The notes under the pieces were generated by a model that saw only the letters and a list, made by a program, of their open reading frames with translations, ran no database searches and was not told the origin of the DNA. A stretch of DNA of 64,000 bases, from the NCBI RefSeq assembly GCF_002115745.1, contig NZ_JFKB01000002.1:371098-435097 (forward strand), given 5' to 3'. The translations under genes were made by a program, and so were the position numbers. Each line of letters begins with the position of its first letter. Within the stretch, counting starts at the first letter, position 1. The stretch comes from Thalassospira alkalitolerans. Lineage in GTDB: Bacteria > Pseudomonadota > Alphaproteobacteria > Rhodospirillales > Thalassospiraceae. Positions 53,967-63,973 of the stretch are shown here, piece after piece.

Positions 53967-55526
53967 ATGAAAAGAACCCTGACAGCTACCCTGTTTGCCG
54001 TGATGTTGGCATCGACAACGGCCCTTGTTCCTGCGGTCGTAATGGCGGAAACGCCTGCTGTTGCATCAATGGATACCAGCCTTGCCGATGTCTATAGCCG
54101 GGTTTCTCTTGGTGTTGTGCGTATCAACGTCATCAAGAAAAGCTATGCTGAGATCGTCGAGGAAGAACGCGAGAAAAAAGAAAATGGCGAGGATTTCTAT
54201 CTTCCGCCCAGCGAGCGTGGTGACCGCGATGATGACGACAATGACCGGCAGAAAGGCGAAAAGGACAAGGACAAGGACAGCGAAAAGGGTGAAGAACCCA
54301 AATATGATTGGCAGAAAAAGAAGCGCAATGCGGCGACCGGGACCGGTTTTTTCATCAATCATGATGGCCTGATCGTTACCAACGAGCATGTCGTTCGTGA
54401 TGCCGCCCGCTTTGTCGTTGTTTTGAAAGATGGTCGGCGTATTCGGGCCGAACTTGTCGGCAAGGACTTTCTGACCGACCTTGCCGTGTTGCGTGTGACG
54501 ATGCCCGAAGGGGTAAAGCCATTATCTTGGGGGAATTCGCACGCGATCCGTATCGGTGATCCGGTCTTTGCCCTTGGATATCCCTATGGCTTTGATCAAA
54601 GCCTGACCACGGGTGTGATTTCCGGCAAGCAGCGTGAATTGTCCAAAGGCAAATACAATCCTTATCTGCAGACAGATACAGCCGTGAACAAGGGGAACTC
54701 TGGTGGGCCGCTTTTGTCGATGGATGGCAAGGTCGTTGGGGTTAACTCGGCCTTGTACACCCGTTCTGGCGGGAACGAGGGGTTGGCCTTTTCCATTCCG
54801 GCCGAACATGCCCAGGGTATTATTGATCTGCTTGTGAAGGATGGCGAGATCAAGCGCGGCTGGTTTGGCATTGGTTATACCGAAGTCAAACCGGGCATCG
54901 GTGATTTGTTGGGTATGTCAGAAAACGAAGGCATGTTGATCCTACGTACCCCGGATGATGAACCTGCTTATGCGGCGGGCATTCGCGCGGGGGATGTGAT
55001 TGTTGCGGTAAATGGGGAAACCGTAACGTCGCGTCTTCATTTCCGTATGCAGGCGGCATCGGTCAAAGGTGAAACGACGGTTACTGTTTGGCGTGACGGG
55101 GAATATCACAGCTTTACCCTGATCCCTGATGATATGGACGAAGCCAAAAGCCGCCGACGTCAGGCTGAACACGAAAAATTTGCCCCGACGGATAAGGATG
55201 ATGGCCGCAAAAAGGTTATCGGGCTTGATTTGGTTCCGGCCAATGCAAAAGCCTGGGAAAAGCTTGACCTTCCCCAGGGAACCAAGGGGCTTGTTGTCGA
55301 CCGGATGGATAAAATGGGTCAGGGCGATCAGGCCGGGTTTGAAAAGGGTGACTTCATTACCCGCATTAACGATGTCGATATGATTACCCCCGATGATTTC
55401 GAGAAGGTTTTAAAGCAGGCGCTGGAAAACGATGCTCCCTATGCGCTTGTCTATTTCAAACGGGATGGGCAGGATCGGACAAAGGTTGTCGATACTCTCA
55501 GCATGGTTGATCTTGAAGATTACTAA
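53967..55526 (+). CDS. HtrA-like serine protease linked to the Fec cassette
   Basis: This 519-residue protein has a signal peptide (about 1-27), then a highly charged stretch (82-118, rich in Asp, Lys, Glu), and a trypsin-like domain with H141 (NEHVV), D171 (TDLAVL) and S245 (KGNSGGPLL). Two PDZ domains follow (about 290-380 and 415-505). It differs from the DegP at 29552 in its charged insert and short linker. Its place directly after the TonB receptor suggests a role in processing a receptor or anti-sigma factor, or a protein ligand. The gene ends at a strong terminator. Confidence 0.85.
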   Translation: MKRTLTATLFAVMLASTTALVPAVVMAETPAVASMDTSLADVYSRVSLGVVRINVIKKSYAEIVEEEREKKENGEDFYLPPSERGDRDDDDNDRQKGEKDKDKDSEKGEEPKYDWQKKKRNAATGTGFFINHDGLIVTNEHVVRDAARFVVVLKDGRRIRAELVGKDFLTDLAVLRVTMPEGVKPLSWGNSHAIRIGDPVFALGYPYGFDQSLTTGVISGKQRELSKGKYNPYLQTDTAVNKGNSGGPLLSMDGKVVGVNSALYTRSGGNEGLAFSIPAEHAQGIIDLLVKDGEIKRGWFGIGYTEVKPGIGDLLGMSENEGMLILRTPDDEPAYAAGIRAGDVIVAVNGETVTSRLHFRMQAASVKGETTVTVWRDGEYHSFTLIPDDMDEAKSRRRQAEHEKFAPTDKDDGRKKVIGLDLVPANAKAWEKLDLPQGTKGLVVDRMDKMGQGDQAGFEKGDFITRINDVDMITPDDFEKVLKQALENDAPYALVYFKRDGQDRTKVVDTLSMVDLEDY

Positions 55527-55540
55527 GCCCTGCGTATGAA

Positions 55541-55575
55541 AATCGGGCCGTCGCAAGACGGCCCGATTAGTTTTG
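55541..55575 (+). terminator. Terminator after the HtrA-like gene
   Basis: AATCGGGCCGTC / GACGGCCCGATT is a 12-bp stem with a GCAA tetraloop, followed by AGTTTT on the plus strand. Confidence 0.9.
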
Positions 55576-55599
55576 GTGGTGCAAAAGGACGTTGGTCTT

Positions 55600-56604
55600 T
55601 TACATCCGCTCGTGAAAATGGCAGGCGACCTGATGATGATCGTTGATGGTATCAACGGTCGGAATATCGGTTGCGCAGACATCTTTGGCAAACGGACAAC
55701 GGGTTCGAAATACACACCCTGATGGCGGGTTGGTCGGGCTTGGTAAATCGCCGGTCAGCACGATGCGTTCCTTATTGCGTTCAATTTCCGGGTCCGGGAT
55801 CGGAACAGCAGAAATCAGCGCCTTGGTATAGGGGTGTTTGGGGGCGGCATAGATGCTGTCGCGATCGGCCAGTTCCATGACATTGCCCAGATACAGCACC
55901 AGAATGCGGTGGCAGATATGGCGCACAATCGACAGATCATGACTGATGAAAATCAGCGACAGATCGAATTCGCGCTGTAATTCCTGCAACAGATTAACGA
56001 TCTGCGCCTGGATCGACACATCAAGGGCCGATACTGGTTCATCACAAATGATCAGTTTCGGCTCCAGGATCATCGCGCGTGCAATGCCAATACGCTGGCA
56101 CTGACCGCCCGAAAACTCATGCGGATATCGATTGATCATCTGCGGCAACAGGCCAACACGGGCCATCATGCGTTTGACACGTGCCTTGATTTCCTCCTTG
56201 CCCAGATCGGCCTTATGCGTGACCAGTGGCTCGGCGATGATTTCGCCAATGGTCATGCGCGGATTAAGGCTGGCCAGCGGGTCTTGGAAAATGATTTGCA
56301 GGTCGCGACGCAGCGGTTGCATTGCGCTGTGCGGGGCGCCGACAATATCACGGCCCAGCCATATCACCTGACCATCGGTTGGCGGGATCAATTGCAGGAT
56401 TGCACGACCAAGTGTGGATTTTCCGCAACCTGATTCACCAACAATGCCAAGCGTTTCACCGGGGAACAGATCGAAATTGATACCATCAACGGCTTTGAGT
56501 TTGCGTTCCTTGCCAAACAATCCCGTACCCGACAGGGTAAAGTGAACCTTAAGGTCGCGGACCGACAGGATGGGAACGGCTTTCTTTTTACCGATCGCGT
56601 TCAT
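55600..56604 (-). CDS. oppF: Oligopeptide ABC transporter ATP-binding protein OppF
   Basis: This 334-residue ATPase has Walker A GESGCGKST, signature FSGGQCQRIGIARAM and Walker B LIICDEPVSALD; the C-terminal oligopeptide-transporter extension has the cysteine-rich CVFRTRCPFAKDVC motif. It powers dipeptide/oligopeptide uptake with OppD. It is the last gene of the five-gene opp operon and overlaps oppD by 4 bases. Confidence 0.92.
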   Translation of the reverse strand: MNAIGKKKAVPILSVRDLKVHFTLSGTGLFGKERKLKAVDGINFDLFPGETLGIVGESGCGKSTLGRAILQLIPPTDGQVIWLGRDIVGAPHSAMQPLRRDLQIIFQDPLASLNPRMTIGEIIAEPLVTHKADLGKEEIKARVKRMMARVGLLPQMINRYPHEFSGGQCQRIGIARAMILEPKLIICDEPVSALDVSIQAQIVNLLQELQREFDLSLIFISHDLSIVRHICHRILVLYLGNVMELADRDSIYAAPKHPYTKALISAVPIPDPEIERNKERIVLTGDLPSPTNPPSGCVFRTRCPFAKDVCATDIPTVDTINDHHQVACHFHERM

Positions 56605-57572
56605 TGGCCATCCTCCCGAAAGCAGGCACTGGCCCGGCCCGTATCAAACCCGATCAGGGGCGGACGCGCCGCACGGCACCGGTCCATGACATAATCACAG
56701 CGTTCCTGATACGCACATCCCTGCGGCAGGTTTTGCAGGTTCGGCGGCTGGCCCGGAATGGCAAACAGGCTGTCTTCACTGGCGGTATCAATACGGGGCA
56801 TCGATTTTAAAAGCCCCTCGGTATAGGGATGGTGGCTGTCATAGAAAATATCGCGTACCGTGCCGGTTTCGATAACGCGCCCGCCATACATCACCATCAC
56901 CCGGTCACATAGCCCCGCGACAACACCAAGGTCATGGGTGATCATGACGATTGCGGTGTTGAAGTCTTTCTTAAGGTCACGCAGCAGATCAAGGATCTGG
57001 GCCTGTACCGTCACATCAAGGGCGGTGGTGGGTTCGTCGGCGATCAGGACTTCGGGATCGCATAATAATGCCATGGCAATCATCACGCGCTGGCGCATGC
57101 CGCCCGAAAATTCGTGCGGATACATGTGTACGCGCTGGGCCGCACCCGGAATGCCAACACGATCAAGCATATTGATCGCGCGTTTAAGCGCGTCACCCTC
57201 GGACATGCCGCGATGTTCAACCAGCACCTCGGTCATCTGTTTCGAGATTTTCAGGAACGGGTTGAGCGATGTCATCGGATCCTGAAAGATCATCGACATT
57301 GTGACGCCGCGGATTTTGTTAAGCTGCCGGGATGGAATGTTAAGGATATCGCTATCCTTGTATCGCACGGTTCCGGTTGCCTTGCCGTTTTTGGCAAGCA
57401 AGCCCATCACGGCCAGAAAAATCTGGGTTTTACCCGATCCGGACTCGCCGACAACGCCAAGTGTTTCACCCGGATCGATATGGAAATTCACATCGTTGAC
57501 GGCCTCGACCTCGCCATCGGGGGTCTGAAACCGTGTACGAAGGTTTTCAACGTTCAGAATATGATTTGTCAT
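56601..57572 (-). CDS. oppD: Oligopeptide ABC transporter ATP-binding protein OppD
   Basis: This 323-residue ATPase has Walker A GESGSGKT, signature FSGGMRQRVMIAMAL and Walker B LIADEPTTALD, and the family extension with CAYQERCDYVMDRC. It pairs with OppF under the permeases. It is 5 bases after oppC and overlaps oppF, so translation is coupled. Confidence 0.92.
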   Translation of the reverse strand: MTNHILNVENLRTRFQTPDGEVEAVNDVNFHIDPGETLGVVGESGSGKTQIFLAVMGLLAKNGKATGTVRYKDSDILNIPSRQLNKIRGVTMSMIFQDPMTSLNPFLKISKQMTEVLVEHRGMSEGDALKRAINMLDRVGIPGAAQRVHMYPHEFSGGMRQRVMIAMALLCDPEVLIADEPTTALDVTVQAQILDLLRDLKKDFNTAIVMITHDLGVVAGLCDRVMVMYGGRVIETGTVRDIFYDSHHPYTEGLLKSMPRIDTASEDSLFAIPGQPPNLQNLPQGCAYQERCDYVMDRCRAARPPLIGFDTGRASACFREDGQ

Positions 57573-57577
57573 GTTGC

Positions 57578-58483
57578 TTACCTGTCCTTCGGGTCAAGGG
57601 CATCGCGCAGACCGTCGCCGATGAAGTTGAAACAGAACAGGGTCAATGCCAGGAAGGTCGCCGGATAAATCAGCATCCAGGTTGAGGCTTCGATCACTTT
57701 CGCCCCTTCGGAAATCAAAACACCCCAACTGGTCAGGGGTTCCTGAACGCCAAGGCCAAGGAACGACAGGAAACTTTCGGTCAGGATCACCTGCGGGATG
57801 GTCAGCGTCATATAGACAATCACCGGACCCAAAACGTTGGGGATTACATGACGAAAGATGATTTTGAAGTTCGACACACCGGTGGCATGGGCGGCTTCGA
57901 TAAATTCGCGACGGCGGATCGACAGGGTTTGACCGCGGACGATACGGGCCATGGTCAACCATTCAACCGCGCCAAGGGCGATGAAAATCAGGAAGATGTT
58001 TCGACCAAACACCACCATCAACATGATGACAAAGAACATGAAGGGCAGGGAATAAAGCACATCAACAAACCGCATCATGATTGTGTCGATCTTGCCACCG
58101 AAATACCCGGCAACCGCGCCATAGGTCACACCAATAACCAGCGATACCGAGGTCGCCAGTAACCCGACGGCAAGCGACACCCGTGCCCCGTAAAGAATAC
58201 GGATAAACAGGTCGCGGCCATTGCCATCGGTGCCAAAAATATGGCCATTTTCCCAATTGGGGCCTTCCTGAATATATCCCCAGTCAATCTGGTCATATTC
58301 AAATGGGCTGAGCATCGGGGCAAAAATCGCCATCAGGGTGATGATGCCAAGAATGATCATCGATCCAACGGCGGCCTTGTTGCGGAACAGGCGAATACGG
58401 GCATCGCGCCAAAGGCTTCTGCCTTCGATTTCCTGTGGCGTGCCAGCGGCTTCCAGCATCGCTGTTTTTGTGTTTTTGCTCAT
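57578..58483 (-). CDS. oppC: Oligopeptide ABC transporter permease OppC
   Basis: This 301-residue protein has an N-terminal OppC-type segment, about six membrane helices, and the EAA loop FIEAAHATGVSNFKIIFRHVIPN. It forms the channel with OppB. It lies 1 base after oppB. Complete length for the family. Confidence 0.92.
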   Translation of the reverse strand: MSKNTKTAMLEAAGTPQEIEGRSLWRDARIRLFRNKAAVGSMIILGIITLMAIFAPMLSPFEYDQIDWGYIQEGPNWENGHIFGTDGNGRDLFIRILYGARVSLAVGLLATSVSLVIGVTYGAVAGYFGGKIDTIMMRFVDVLYSLPFMFFVIMLMVVFGRNIFLIFIALGAVEWLTMARIVRGQTLSIRRREFIEAAHATGVSNFKIIFRHVIPNVLGPVIVYMTLTIPQVILTESFLSFLGLGVQEPLTSWGVLISEGAKVIEASTWMLIYPATFLALTLFCFNFIGDGLRDALDPKDR

Positions 58484-58484
58484 A

Positions 58485-59408
58485 TCAGCGTGACTTCAGC
58501 TTGGGATCGAGCAGGCCATAAACCATGTCGACCAGAAAATTCAGAAGGATGATCATGACGGCATAGACAATCACCACACCCATCACGAGCGGGTAGTCCC
58601 GGTTCAGTGCCGCCTTGATGAAATAGGTGCCGATCCCCGGTGCGCCAAAGATGCTTTCGATCACCACCGACCCGGTCATTACCGCCGCCGTTGCCGGGCC
58701 AAGATAGGAAACAACCGGCAACAGCGCGCCGCGGATGGCATGGCGCGTCACCACAATCTTTTCACGCAGGCCCTTGGCGCGTGCGGTGCGGATATAGTTG
58801 GAATGCAACACTTCAACCATTGATCCGCGTGTCAATCGCGCGATATAGGCGATTTGGGGCAGGGCAAGGGCAATGATCGGCAGGATTTTGTATTTAAGCT
58901 CCCCATCACCCCAGCCCGCCGTTGGCAGAAGTGACAAATACAAGCCAAATACCAGCGACAATAACGGGGCCATGACAAAGTTCGGGACCGCAATCCCGAT
59001 CATGGCAATGCCCATGACGATGAAATCAACCGCACTGTTTTGCCTAAGTGCGGCATAGGTGCCAAACCCGACCCCGAAAACAAGGGCCAGAATGATGGCG
59101 CTTAGTCCAAGCTGCATCGATGCGGGCGCACCGGCCATGATCAGTTCGGCAACGGTAAAGTCGCGTATCTTGATGGACGGGCCGAAATCACCGCGCAGGA
59201 TTTTGCCAAGATAGATGACATATTGCTCGGGTAGCGGTTTATCGAGGTCGTAGGCCGCCTTGATATTCTTTTCGATTTCCGGGGGAAGGACGCGTTCCTG
59301 ATCGAATGGTCCGCCCGGTGCAATGCGCATCATGAAAAAGGCCACCGTGATCACGATCAACAAAGTCGGGATCGCAATCAGCAGGCGCCGAATGGCGTAA
59401 GATAACAT
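58485..59408 (-). CDS. oppB: Oligopeptide ABC transporter permease OppB
   Basis: This 307-residue protein has the N-terminal LLIAIPTLLIVITVAFFMMRIAPGGPF typical of OppB, followed by six membrane helices and the EAA loop YIRTARAKGLREKIVVTRHAIRG. It pairs with OppC. It is 78 bases after oppA on the minus strand. Confidence 0.92.
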   Translation of the reverse strand: MLSYAIRRLLIAIPTLLIVITVAFFMMRIAPGGPFDQERVLPPEIEKNIKAAYDLDKPLPEQYVIYLGKILRGDFGPSIKIRDFTVAELIMAGAPASMQLGLSAIILALVFGVGFGTYAALRQNSAVDFIVMGIAMIGIAVPNFVMAPLLSLVFGLYLSLLPTAGWGDGELKYKILPIIALALPQIAYIARLTRGSMVEVLHSNYIRTARAKGLREKIVVTRHAIRGALLPVVSYLGPATAAVMTGSVVIESIFGAPGIGTYFIKAALNRDYPLVMGVVIVYAVMIILLNFLVDMVYGLLDPKLKSR

Positions 59409-59486
59409 AATTCTCTCTCATCCCCATGGGACATGCCGGGGGTGACGCAGGCCGGACAAGCCCAACCTGCGTCAAGGGTCCGGTAT

Positions 59487-61121
59487 TTACTCTTTAATGT
59501 CGAGCCAGCGGGTCAGGTGGCGATCCGGGGCGTTATCGATCCAGCCTTCGATTTTCGGGGAAACCAGCTGTTTCGAGACATAGTAGTAAATCGGGACATA
59601 GGGCTGTGCTTCCATCATGATGGCTTCGGCCTGTTTCATCAGTCCTGAACGTTTTTTCAGGTCTGATTCTTTTTCTGCGGCAAGCATCAATTCGTTAAAG
59701 CGCGGATTGTCGAACGCGGCATAGTTCAGCGGGCCGGTGCGTTCTTCGCCAAGGAACAGGAAGTTTTGCGCATCGTTGTAATCGGCAATCCAGCCGGCAC
59801 GTGCGACTTCAAAGTCGCCGACTTTCAGATCGGCATAGTGGATTTTGCCTTCGGTGTTGAACAGTTCGGCCTCAACGCCGATTTGTTTCCACATATTCTG
59901 TGCCGCAATCGCGATGCGTTTGTGGTTTTCCGACGTGTTGTAACGAAGGGTGAATTTCAGGGGATTGTCCGGGCCGTAACCCGCATCCGCCAAAAGCTTT
60001 TTGGCTTCGGCGACTTTTTCGTTATAGGGCAGGTTCTTCCATGAAACATAGGCCGGTTCGGCATAGTTGCCGGTTCCCGGCGGGACAAATGAATAGGCCG
60101 GAAGTTCACCGGTTTTCAGTACAGAATCCGTGATGGCTTCGCGGTTGATTGCCATCGACAATGCCTTGCGCACGCGGACATCCTTGAATTTTTCTTTGTC
60201 GGTGCGGATGGCATAGTAATAGATACCGGCATAGGGCGCGATGCGCAGGCTGTCGGCCAGATTGTCGCGCAGCCAGGAAATCTGTTCAGATGCAATGTCA
60301 CGCGCAACGTCAAGTTCACCGGCACGAAAGCGGTTCTGCATCGCGGTGCGGTCTTCGTAGGCGTAATAGATTACTTCGTCGATTTTGACATTCGCAGCGT
60401 CATAGAATTTTTCGTTCTTGACCAGTTTGGTGTGAACGTTCGGCAACCATTCGACCAGTTTGTACGGGCCGTTAACAACGATGTTTTCCGGTTTCACCCA
60501 ATCTTTGCCGAATTTTGCAATCGCGTGTTGCGGGATTGCAAAAGCGGTCTGGTGGGTCAATTGTGCCAAAAAGTATGGTGCCGGTGCGGTCAGTTTGACC
60601 TGTAGGGTTTTATCATCAAGCGCGGTGGCTGCGAGTTTCGCGCCTTTCTTGCCGCTATTGACGTCTTCGGCACCTTCGATAATGTAAAGCAGCGATGCAT
60701 ATTCAGCACCCAATGCCGGGTCAAGCAGACGTTTCCAGCCCGCGACAAAATCACCGGCGGTTACCGGAACGCCATCCGACCAGCTGTGGTCGCGAATTTT
60801 AAAGGTATAGGTCATCCCGTCATCGGAAACCGTCCAGCTTTCCGCCGCACCGGGTACCGGTTCGCCGTTCGGGCCATAGGTCAGAAGACCCAGGGACATA
60901 TCGTCGGAAATACGGCTGGTCTGGACCGTCGAGATGAAATGCGGATCCATCGATTGCGGTTCGCCGTCATTGCCAACGCGCAGGATTTTTTCGGCCTGTG
61001 CGTGGGTCGTTGAGAGCATGGTCATCGAGCTGGCAATCAATGCTGTACCCAACACAAAGGCCCGCGAGGAATTAAGCAATCCCTTCACGAGACCGGTTGC
61101 GGTCTTCGCGTGTTCTGACAT
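59487..61121 (-). CDS. oppA: Oligopeptide-binding protein OppA
   Basis: This 544-residue protein has a signal peptide (cleavage near THAQA, residue 43) and the SBP family 5 fold: LRVGNDGEPQSMDPHFISTV, YTFKIRDHSWSDGVPVTAGDFVAGWKRLLDP and RKALSMAINREAI. It binds peptides in the periplasm for OppBC. It heads the opp operon, and is expected to be the most abundant product of it. Confidence 0.93.
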   Translation of the reverse strand: MSEHAKTATGLVKGLLNSSRAFVLGTALIASSMTMLSTTHAQAEKILRVGNDGEPQSMDPHFISTVQTSRISDDMSLGLLTYGPNGEPVPGAAESWTVSDDGMTYTFKIRDHSWSDGVPVTAGDFVAGWKRLLDPALGAEYASLLYIIEGAEDVNSGKKGAKLAATALDDKTLQVKLTAPAPYFLAQLTHQTAFAIPQHAIAKFGKDWVKPENIVVNGPYKLVEWLPNVHTKLVKNEKFYDAANVKIDEVIYYAYEDRTAMQNRFRAGELDVARDIASEQISWLRDNLADSLRIAPYAGIYYYAIRTDKEKFKDVRVRKALSMAINREAITDSVLKTGELPAYSFVPPGTGNYAEPAYVSWKNLPYNEKVAEAKKLLADAGYGPDNPLKFTLRYNTSENHKRIAIAAQNMWKQIGVEAELFNTEGKIHYADLKVGDFEVARAGWIADYNDAQNFLFLGEERTGPLNYAAFDNPRFNELMLAAEKESDLKKRSGLMKQAEAIMMEAQPYVPIYYYVSKQLVSPKIEGWIDNAPDRHLTRWLDIKE

Positions 61122-61757
61122 GTGTAATGTCTCCCTCGTTCATTTTGCTTTGTTTTGACGTGCTCCCTGAAAGCACGTACGCAAAAATACTGAGGCCGCT
61201 ATGCGTAATCCGCAAGTGACGATTCCACAAAGTTGAAACAAATGGTAGGAATTTGCGTGAAATGGCCTGTTTGTTGATAGAATTGTGCGTAATTTTGCAA
61301 AAAATATGCGCAATCAATTGATTGGGTGGCGCTTCAACCGGTGCTTGCAAAGGGGGCGGGCAGGTGCCGGACCTGCGATGTTTTGGGCGTGGCGGTATCT
61401 TTGTTAAATGTGAAATGGTTCACATTCAAAGGGTTGGAAGGGATTGGGAGACAACGAATCGGGTATTTGAAAAATATGCAGATTTTTACGGCAAAAATGT
61501 TGGAAATCAATATCTTGGCGCGAAAATCTGCGGTGTCCTTTTTGCCGATGTGGGAGGGGCATGGCAGCAACCAGATTTTCTGCACCGCGATTAGGTCATT
61601 CGGATGCCATTTGTAATGCGACGCAATTTATCATTGTGCAATCTTTGTTGCCGGGCTAGGCCTTTTTCGGCTTGGTCATTTCCTGATATGGGATACCTGC
61701 TTTGGGCATCGGCTAAGAATGTTTGTTTCAGGAACTCGGATAATTTGATTCCAGACC
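61122..61757. other. Long intergenic region between oppA and the AraC gene
   Basis: This 636-base region holds control DNA for two divergent genes. A CRP-like palindrome lies at 61406-61427 and a GCAGGT-GCCGG-ACCTGC hairpin at about 61365-61381. Two open frames at 61322-61616 lack ribosome sites and family matches, so I do not call them. Otherwise I see nothing. Confidence 0.6.
61406..61427. promoter_or_regulatory. CRP/FNR-type binding site
   Basis: AAATGTGA-N6-TCACATT contains the perfect TGTGA / TCACA half sites of a CRP-type operator. It lies 285 bases from the oppA start and 330 from the AraC gene start. Which gene it serves is unknown. Confidence 0.55.
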
Positions 61758-62993
61758 ATGCTTGAACCATTCAAAGTCATCATAATTCTGATTTCAGTCG
61801 TTGGGCTGGTTCAGGGCATTTTTCTGATTGCGTTGCTGCGCCATGAAGGCAAGCGGGCTTTTCGTGCCAATCGTTGGTTGATCATTTTCACCCTGACGAT
61901 ATGTATGGGGTTTGCGGATGACATCCTGGATGTTCTGTTTCCCCATGCAGTAACATTGTATTTTTCACCAATTTTTGTGCCTTCCATTTTTACATTTGTG
62001 CCATCGATATATCTTTATTTTCGCGAGATTTTCGGCAGACCGCCACGCAACCCGTTTTGGTATTTCGCAATCATCATACCCGTCATGTTTTGCATGATGG
62101 CTGTTTCTTGGTACCGGTATACGCAGTTGTCATCCGGAAACATTCAATTGCTGGATGTTGACCTTTACGACATTTACTGGGATCTGCAAGCGCCCCATTG
62201 GTTGGTTGTTTTGTTGACGACAACAATACTGGCATTCTGTGTGCAGTTCGTCATCTACATGGTCAAGATATGGCAGGTTGCGATTGGTTATTTACGGCAG
62301 GCCGGACTCCAGCTTGTCGCAGACGAAGCGGTGCTGCGTCGTTGGGTTCTTGAACTGCTTGTCGAGTTGAGCCTGATCTTTACGATCTATACTGTGACCA
62401 ACCTTTTTGATATTTTTGTCGCCAGAAGTGATTGGTTGCTGGTTTTTGTCCAAGCCGGGTTTGTGCTGATCTTCTTTCGGATGTGTCACATCATTGCGGC
62501 CAATCCGGCGTTGTTTGTTCAACCAGATTGGGATGATCTTTCGGAACGGGATGAAGCACACGGCGAGCAAGAGGCTCTGGTGGCTGAAAAGGAAACGGTT
62601 AAACAGCCCGACCTGCCGCGTGTTCTTGTCGGGCCCAATGAAATTGCACGGATTTGCACCCGGCTGGATCGCATTGTCGCGCAAGGCGACATGTTGTTTG
62701 ATCCGTTGCTTGCGATGCCAAAATTGGCAGCGGCTGTGGGCGCGACCCCCAATCAGCTTTCCCATGTGCTGAACCAGCATTTGGGCAAAAGTTTCTTTGA
62801 TTTTGTTAATGCGGTGCGAATTGACGCAGCATCACGACAGCTGATCGAGGACCCGGATCGTACGATCCTCGATATTGCGACCGGTGTCGGTTTTAATTCC
62901 AAATCGACTTTCAATTTGGCCTTCAAGAAAATCACCGGTAAAACGCCGACAGCGTTTCGCGATGAGAACCTCTTCAAATCACAGAACTCATAG
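61758..62993 (+). CDS. Membrane-anchored AraC-family regulator
   Basis: This 411-residue protein has about seven hydrophobic segments in its N-terminal 250 residues and an AraC DNA-binding domain at the C-terminus: LAAAVGATPNQLSHVLNQHLGKSFFDFVNAVRI and ILDIATGVGFNSKSTFNLAFKKITGKTPTAFR. Such proteins may sense a signal in the membrane. It lies 125 bases before a MipA/OmpV gene, a possible target. Confidence 0.88.
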   Translation: MLEPFKVIIILISVVGLVQGIFLIALLRHEGKRAFRANRWLIIFTLTICMGFADDILDVLFPHAVTLYFSPIFVPSIFTFVPSIYLYFREIFGRPPRNPFWYFAIIIPVMFCMMAVSWYRYTQLSSGNIQLLDVDLYDIYWDLQAPHWLVVLLTTTILAFCVQFVIYMVKIWQVAIGYLRQAGLQLVADEAVLRRWVLELLVELSLIFTIYTVTNLFDIFVARSDWLLVFVQAGFVLIFFRMCHIIAANPALFVQPDWDDLSERDEAHGEQEALVAEKETVKQPDLPRVLVGPNEIARICTRLDRIVAQGDMLFDPLLAMPKLAAAVGATPNQLSHVLNQHLGKSFFDFVNAVRIDAASRQLIEDPDRTILDIATGVGFNSKSTFNLAFKKITGKTPTAFRDENLFKSQNS

Positions 62994-63118
62994 GTACGAA
63001 TGCGCATTTGGACGCCAAAATTGCGTTTTCCGGGTTTGAGTTTACAGAACCGGACGCCAGCAGTAATTGTGATCGCTATTGTCAGGCACCACACAGACAC
63101 ACAGGGTGATCAGCTAAA

Positions 63119-63973
63119 ATGAATTTTCATCGGTTTTCAAATATGATCGGCAATGGCTTGATATTGTTTGGTTCTGGTCTTTGTGCGACGGCACTCGTGC
63201 TTGTCATGAGTACGTCGGCGAATGCACAGCAAAACAAACGGGATACGCTTCGCGATCAGGTTAATCCGAAAGATGCCAATGCAAGCGATCCATGGCTTGG
63301 CGGGAATTGGCAGTTCGGGGCATTTGGCCAGGCCGAAAGCAATCCCTATCGCGGTGCTGATAGCATGGATTTAGACGGTTTGCCGCTTTTGGCTTACGAC
63401 GCGGAACGTCTGCATGTCGGGATTGATGGTATTGCTGTGAAAGTTTGGCAGAACGAATTTGCCAGCTTTGACGTGATCGGTGCGCTTCGGATGAAGCCCT
63501 TTGATAATGATGACAGCAGTTATCTTCGCGGGATGCAGGAACGCGACATGGCGTATGATGCCGGTGTTGGTTTCAAAACGCGTCTTTGGCGCGGCGAACT
63601 GGGTGCGCATTACCTGACAGACGTCAATGATGCCCACGACGGTCATGAAGTTGATCTGACATATACGCTGCCACTGGATTTACACGGTGTAACGTTTAGC
63701 TGGGGCGGTGGTGTGCTTTGGCAAAGTGAAAAGCTGGCGAATTATTATGTTGGTGTCAGCGGCACCGAAGTTCGCAGTGATCGTAGCGCCTATAGTGCCG
63801 ATGGCGCTTTCATTCCCCATCTCGACCTGACGATGACCTATCCGATCATGGACGGTCTGATGCTGATGGGGACAGGCGGGGTCAAGTTGCTGCCAGATAG
63901 CTATACCGACAGCCCGTTGATTGATGATGATTATACTTACAGCCTTGGTTTGGGGCTGGTGTATAACTTCTAG
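63119..63973 (+). CDS. MipA/OmpV family outer-membrane protein
   Basis: This 284-residue protein has a signal peptide (cleavage near ANAQQ, residue 38) and a beta-barrel with the MipA/OmpV pattern: NWQFGAFGQAESNPYRGAD, LHVGIDGIAVKVW and GLGLVYNF ending in Phe. Some members scaffold peptidoglycan enzymes; others are linked to antibiotic or osmotic responses. The upstream AraC-type regulator may control it. The gene finishes 27 bases before the window edge. Confidence 0.88.
   Translation: MNFHRFSNMIGNGLILFGSGLCATALVLVMSTSANAQQNKRDTLRDQVNPKDANASDPWLGGNWQFGAFGQAESNPYRGADSMDLDGLPLLAYDAERLHVGIDGIAVKVWQNEFASFDVIGALRMKPFDNDDSSYLRGMQERDMAYDAGVGFKTRLWRGELGAHYLTDVNDAHDGHEVDLTYTLPLDLHGVTFSWGGGVLWQSEKLANYYVGVSGTEVRSDRSAYSADGAFIPHLDLTMTYPIMDGLMLMGTGGVKLLPDSYTDSPLIDDDYTYSLGLGLVYNF

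Noticed and set aside
61322..61616. Two overlapping ORFs before the AraC gene
   Set aside because: Both are short, overlap in different frames, and have no family match; the region looks regulatory.
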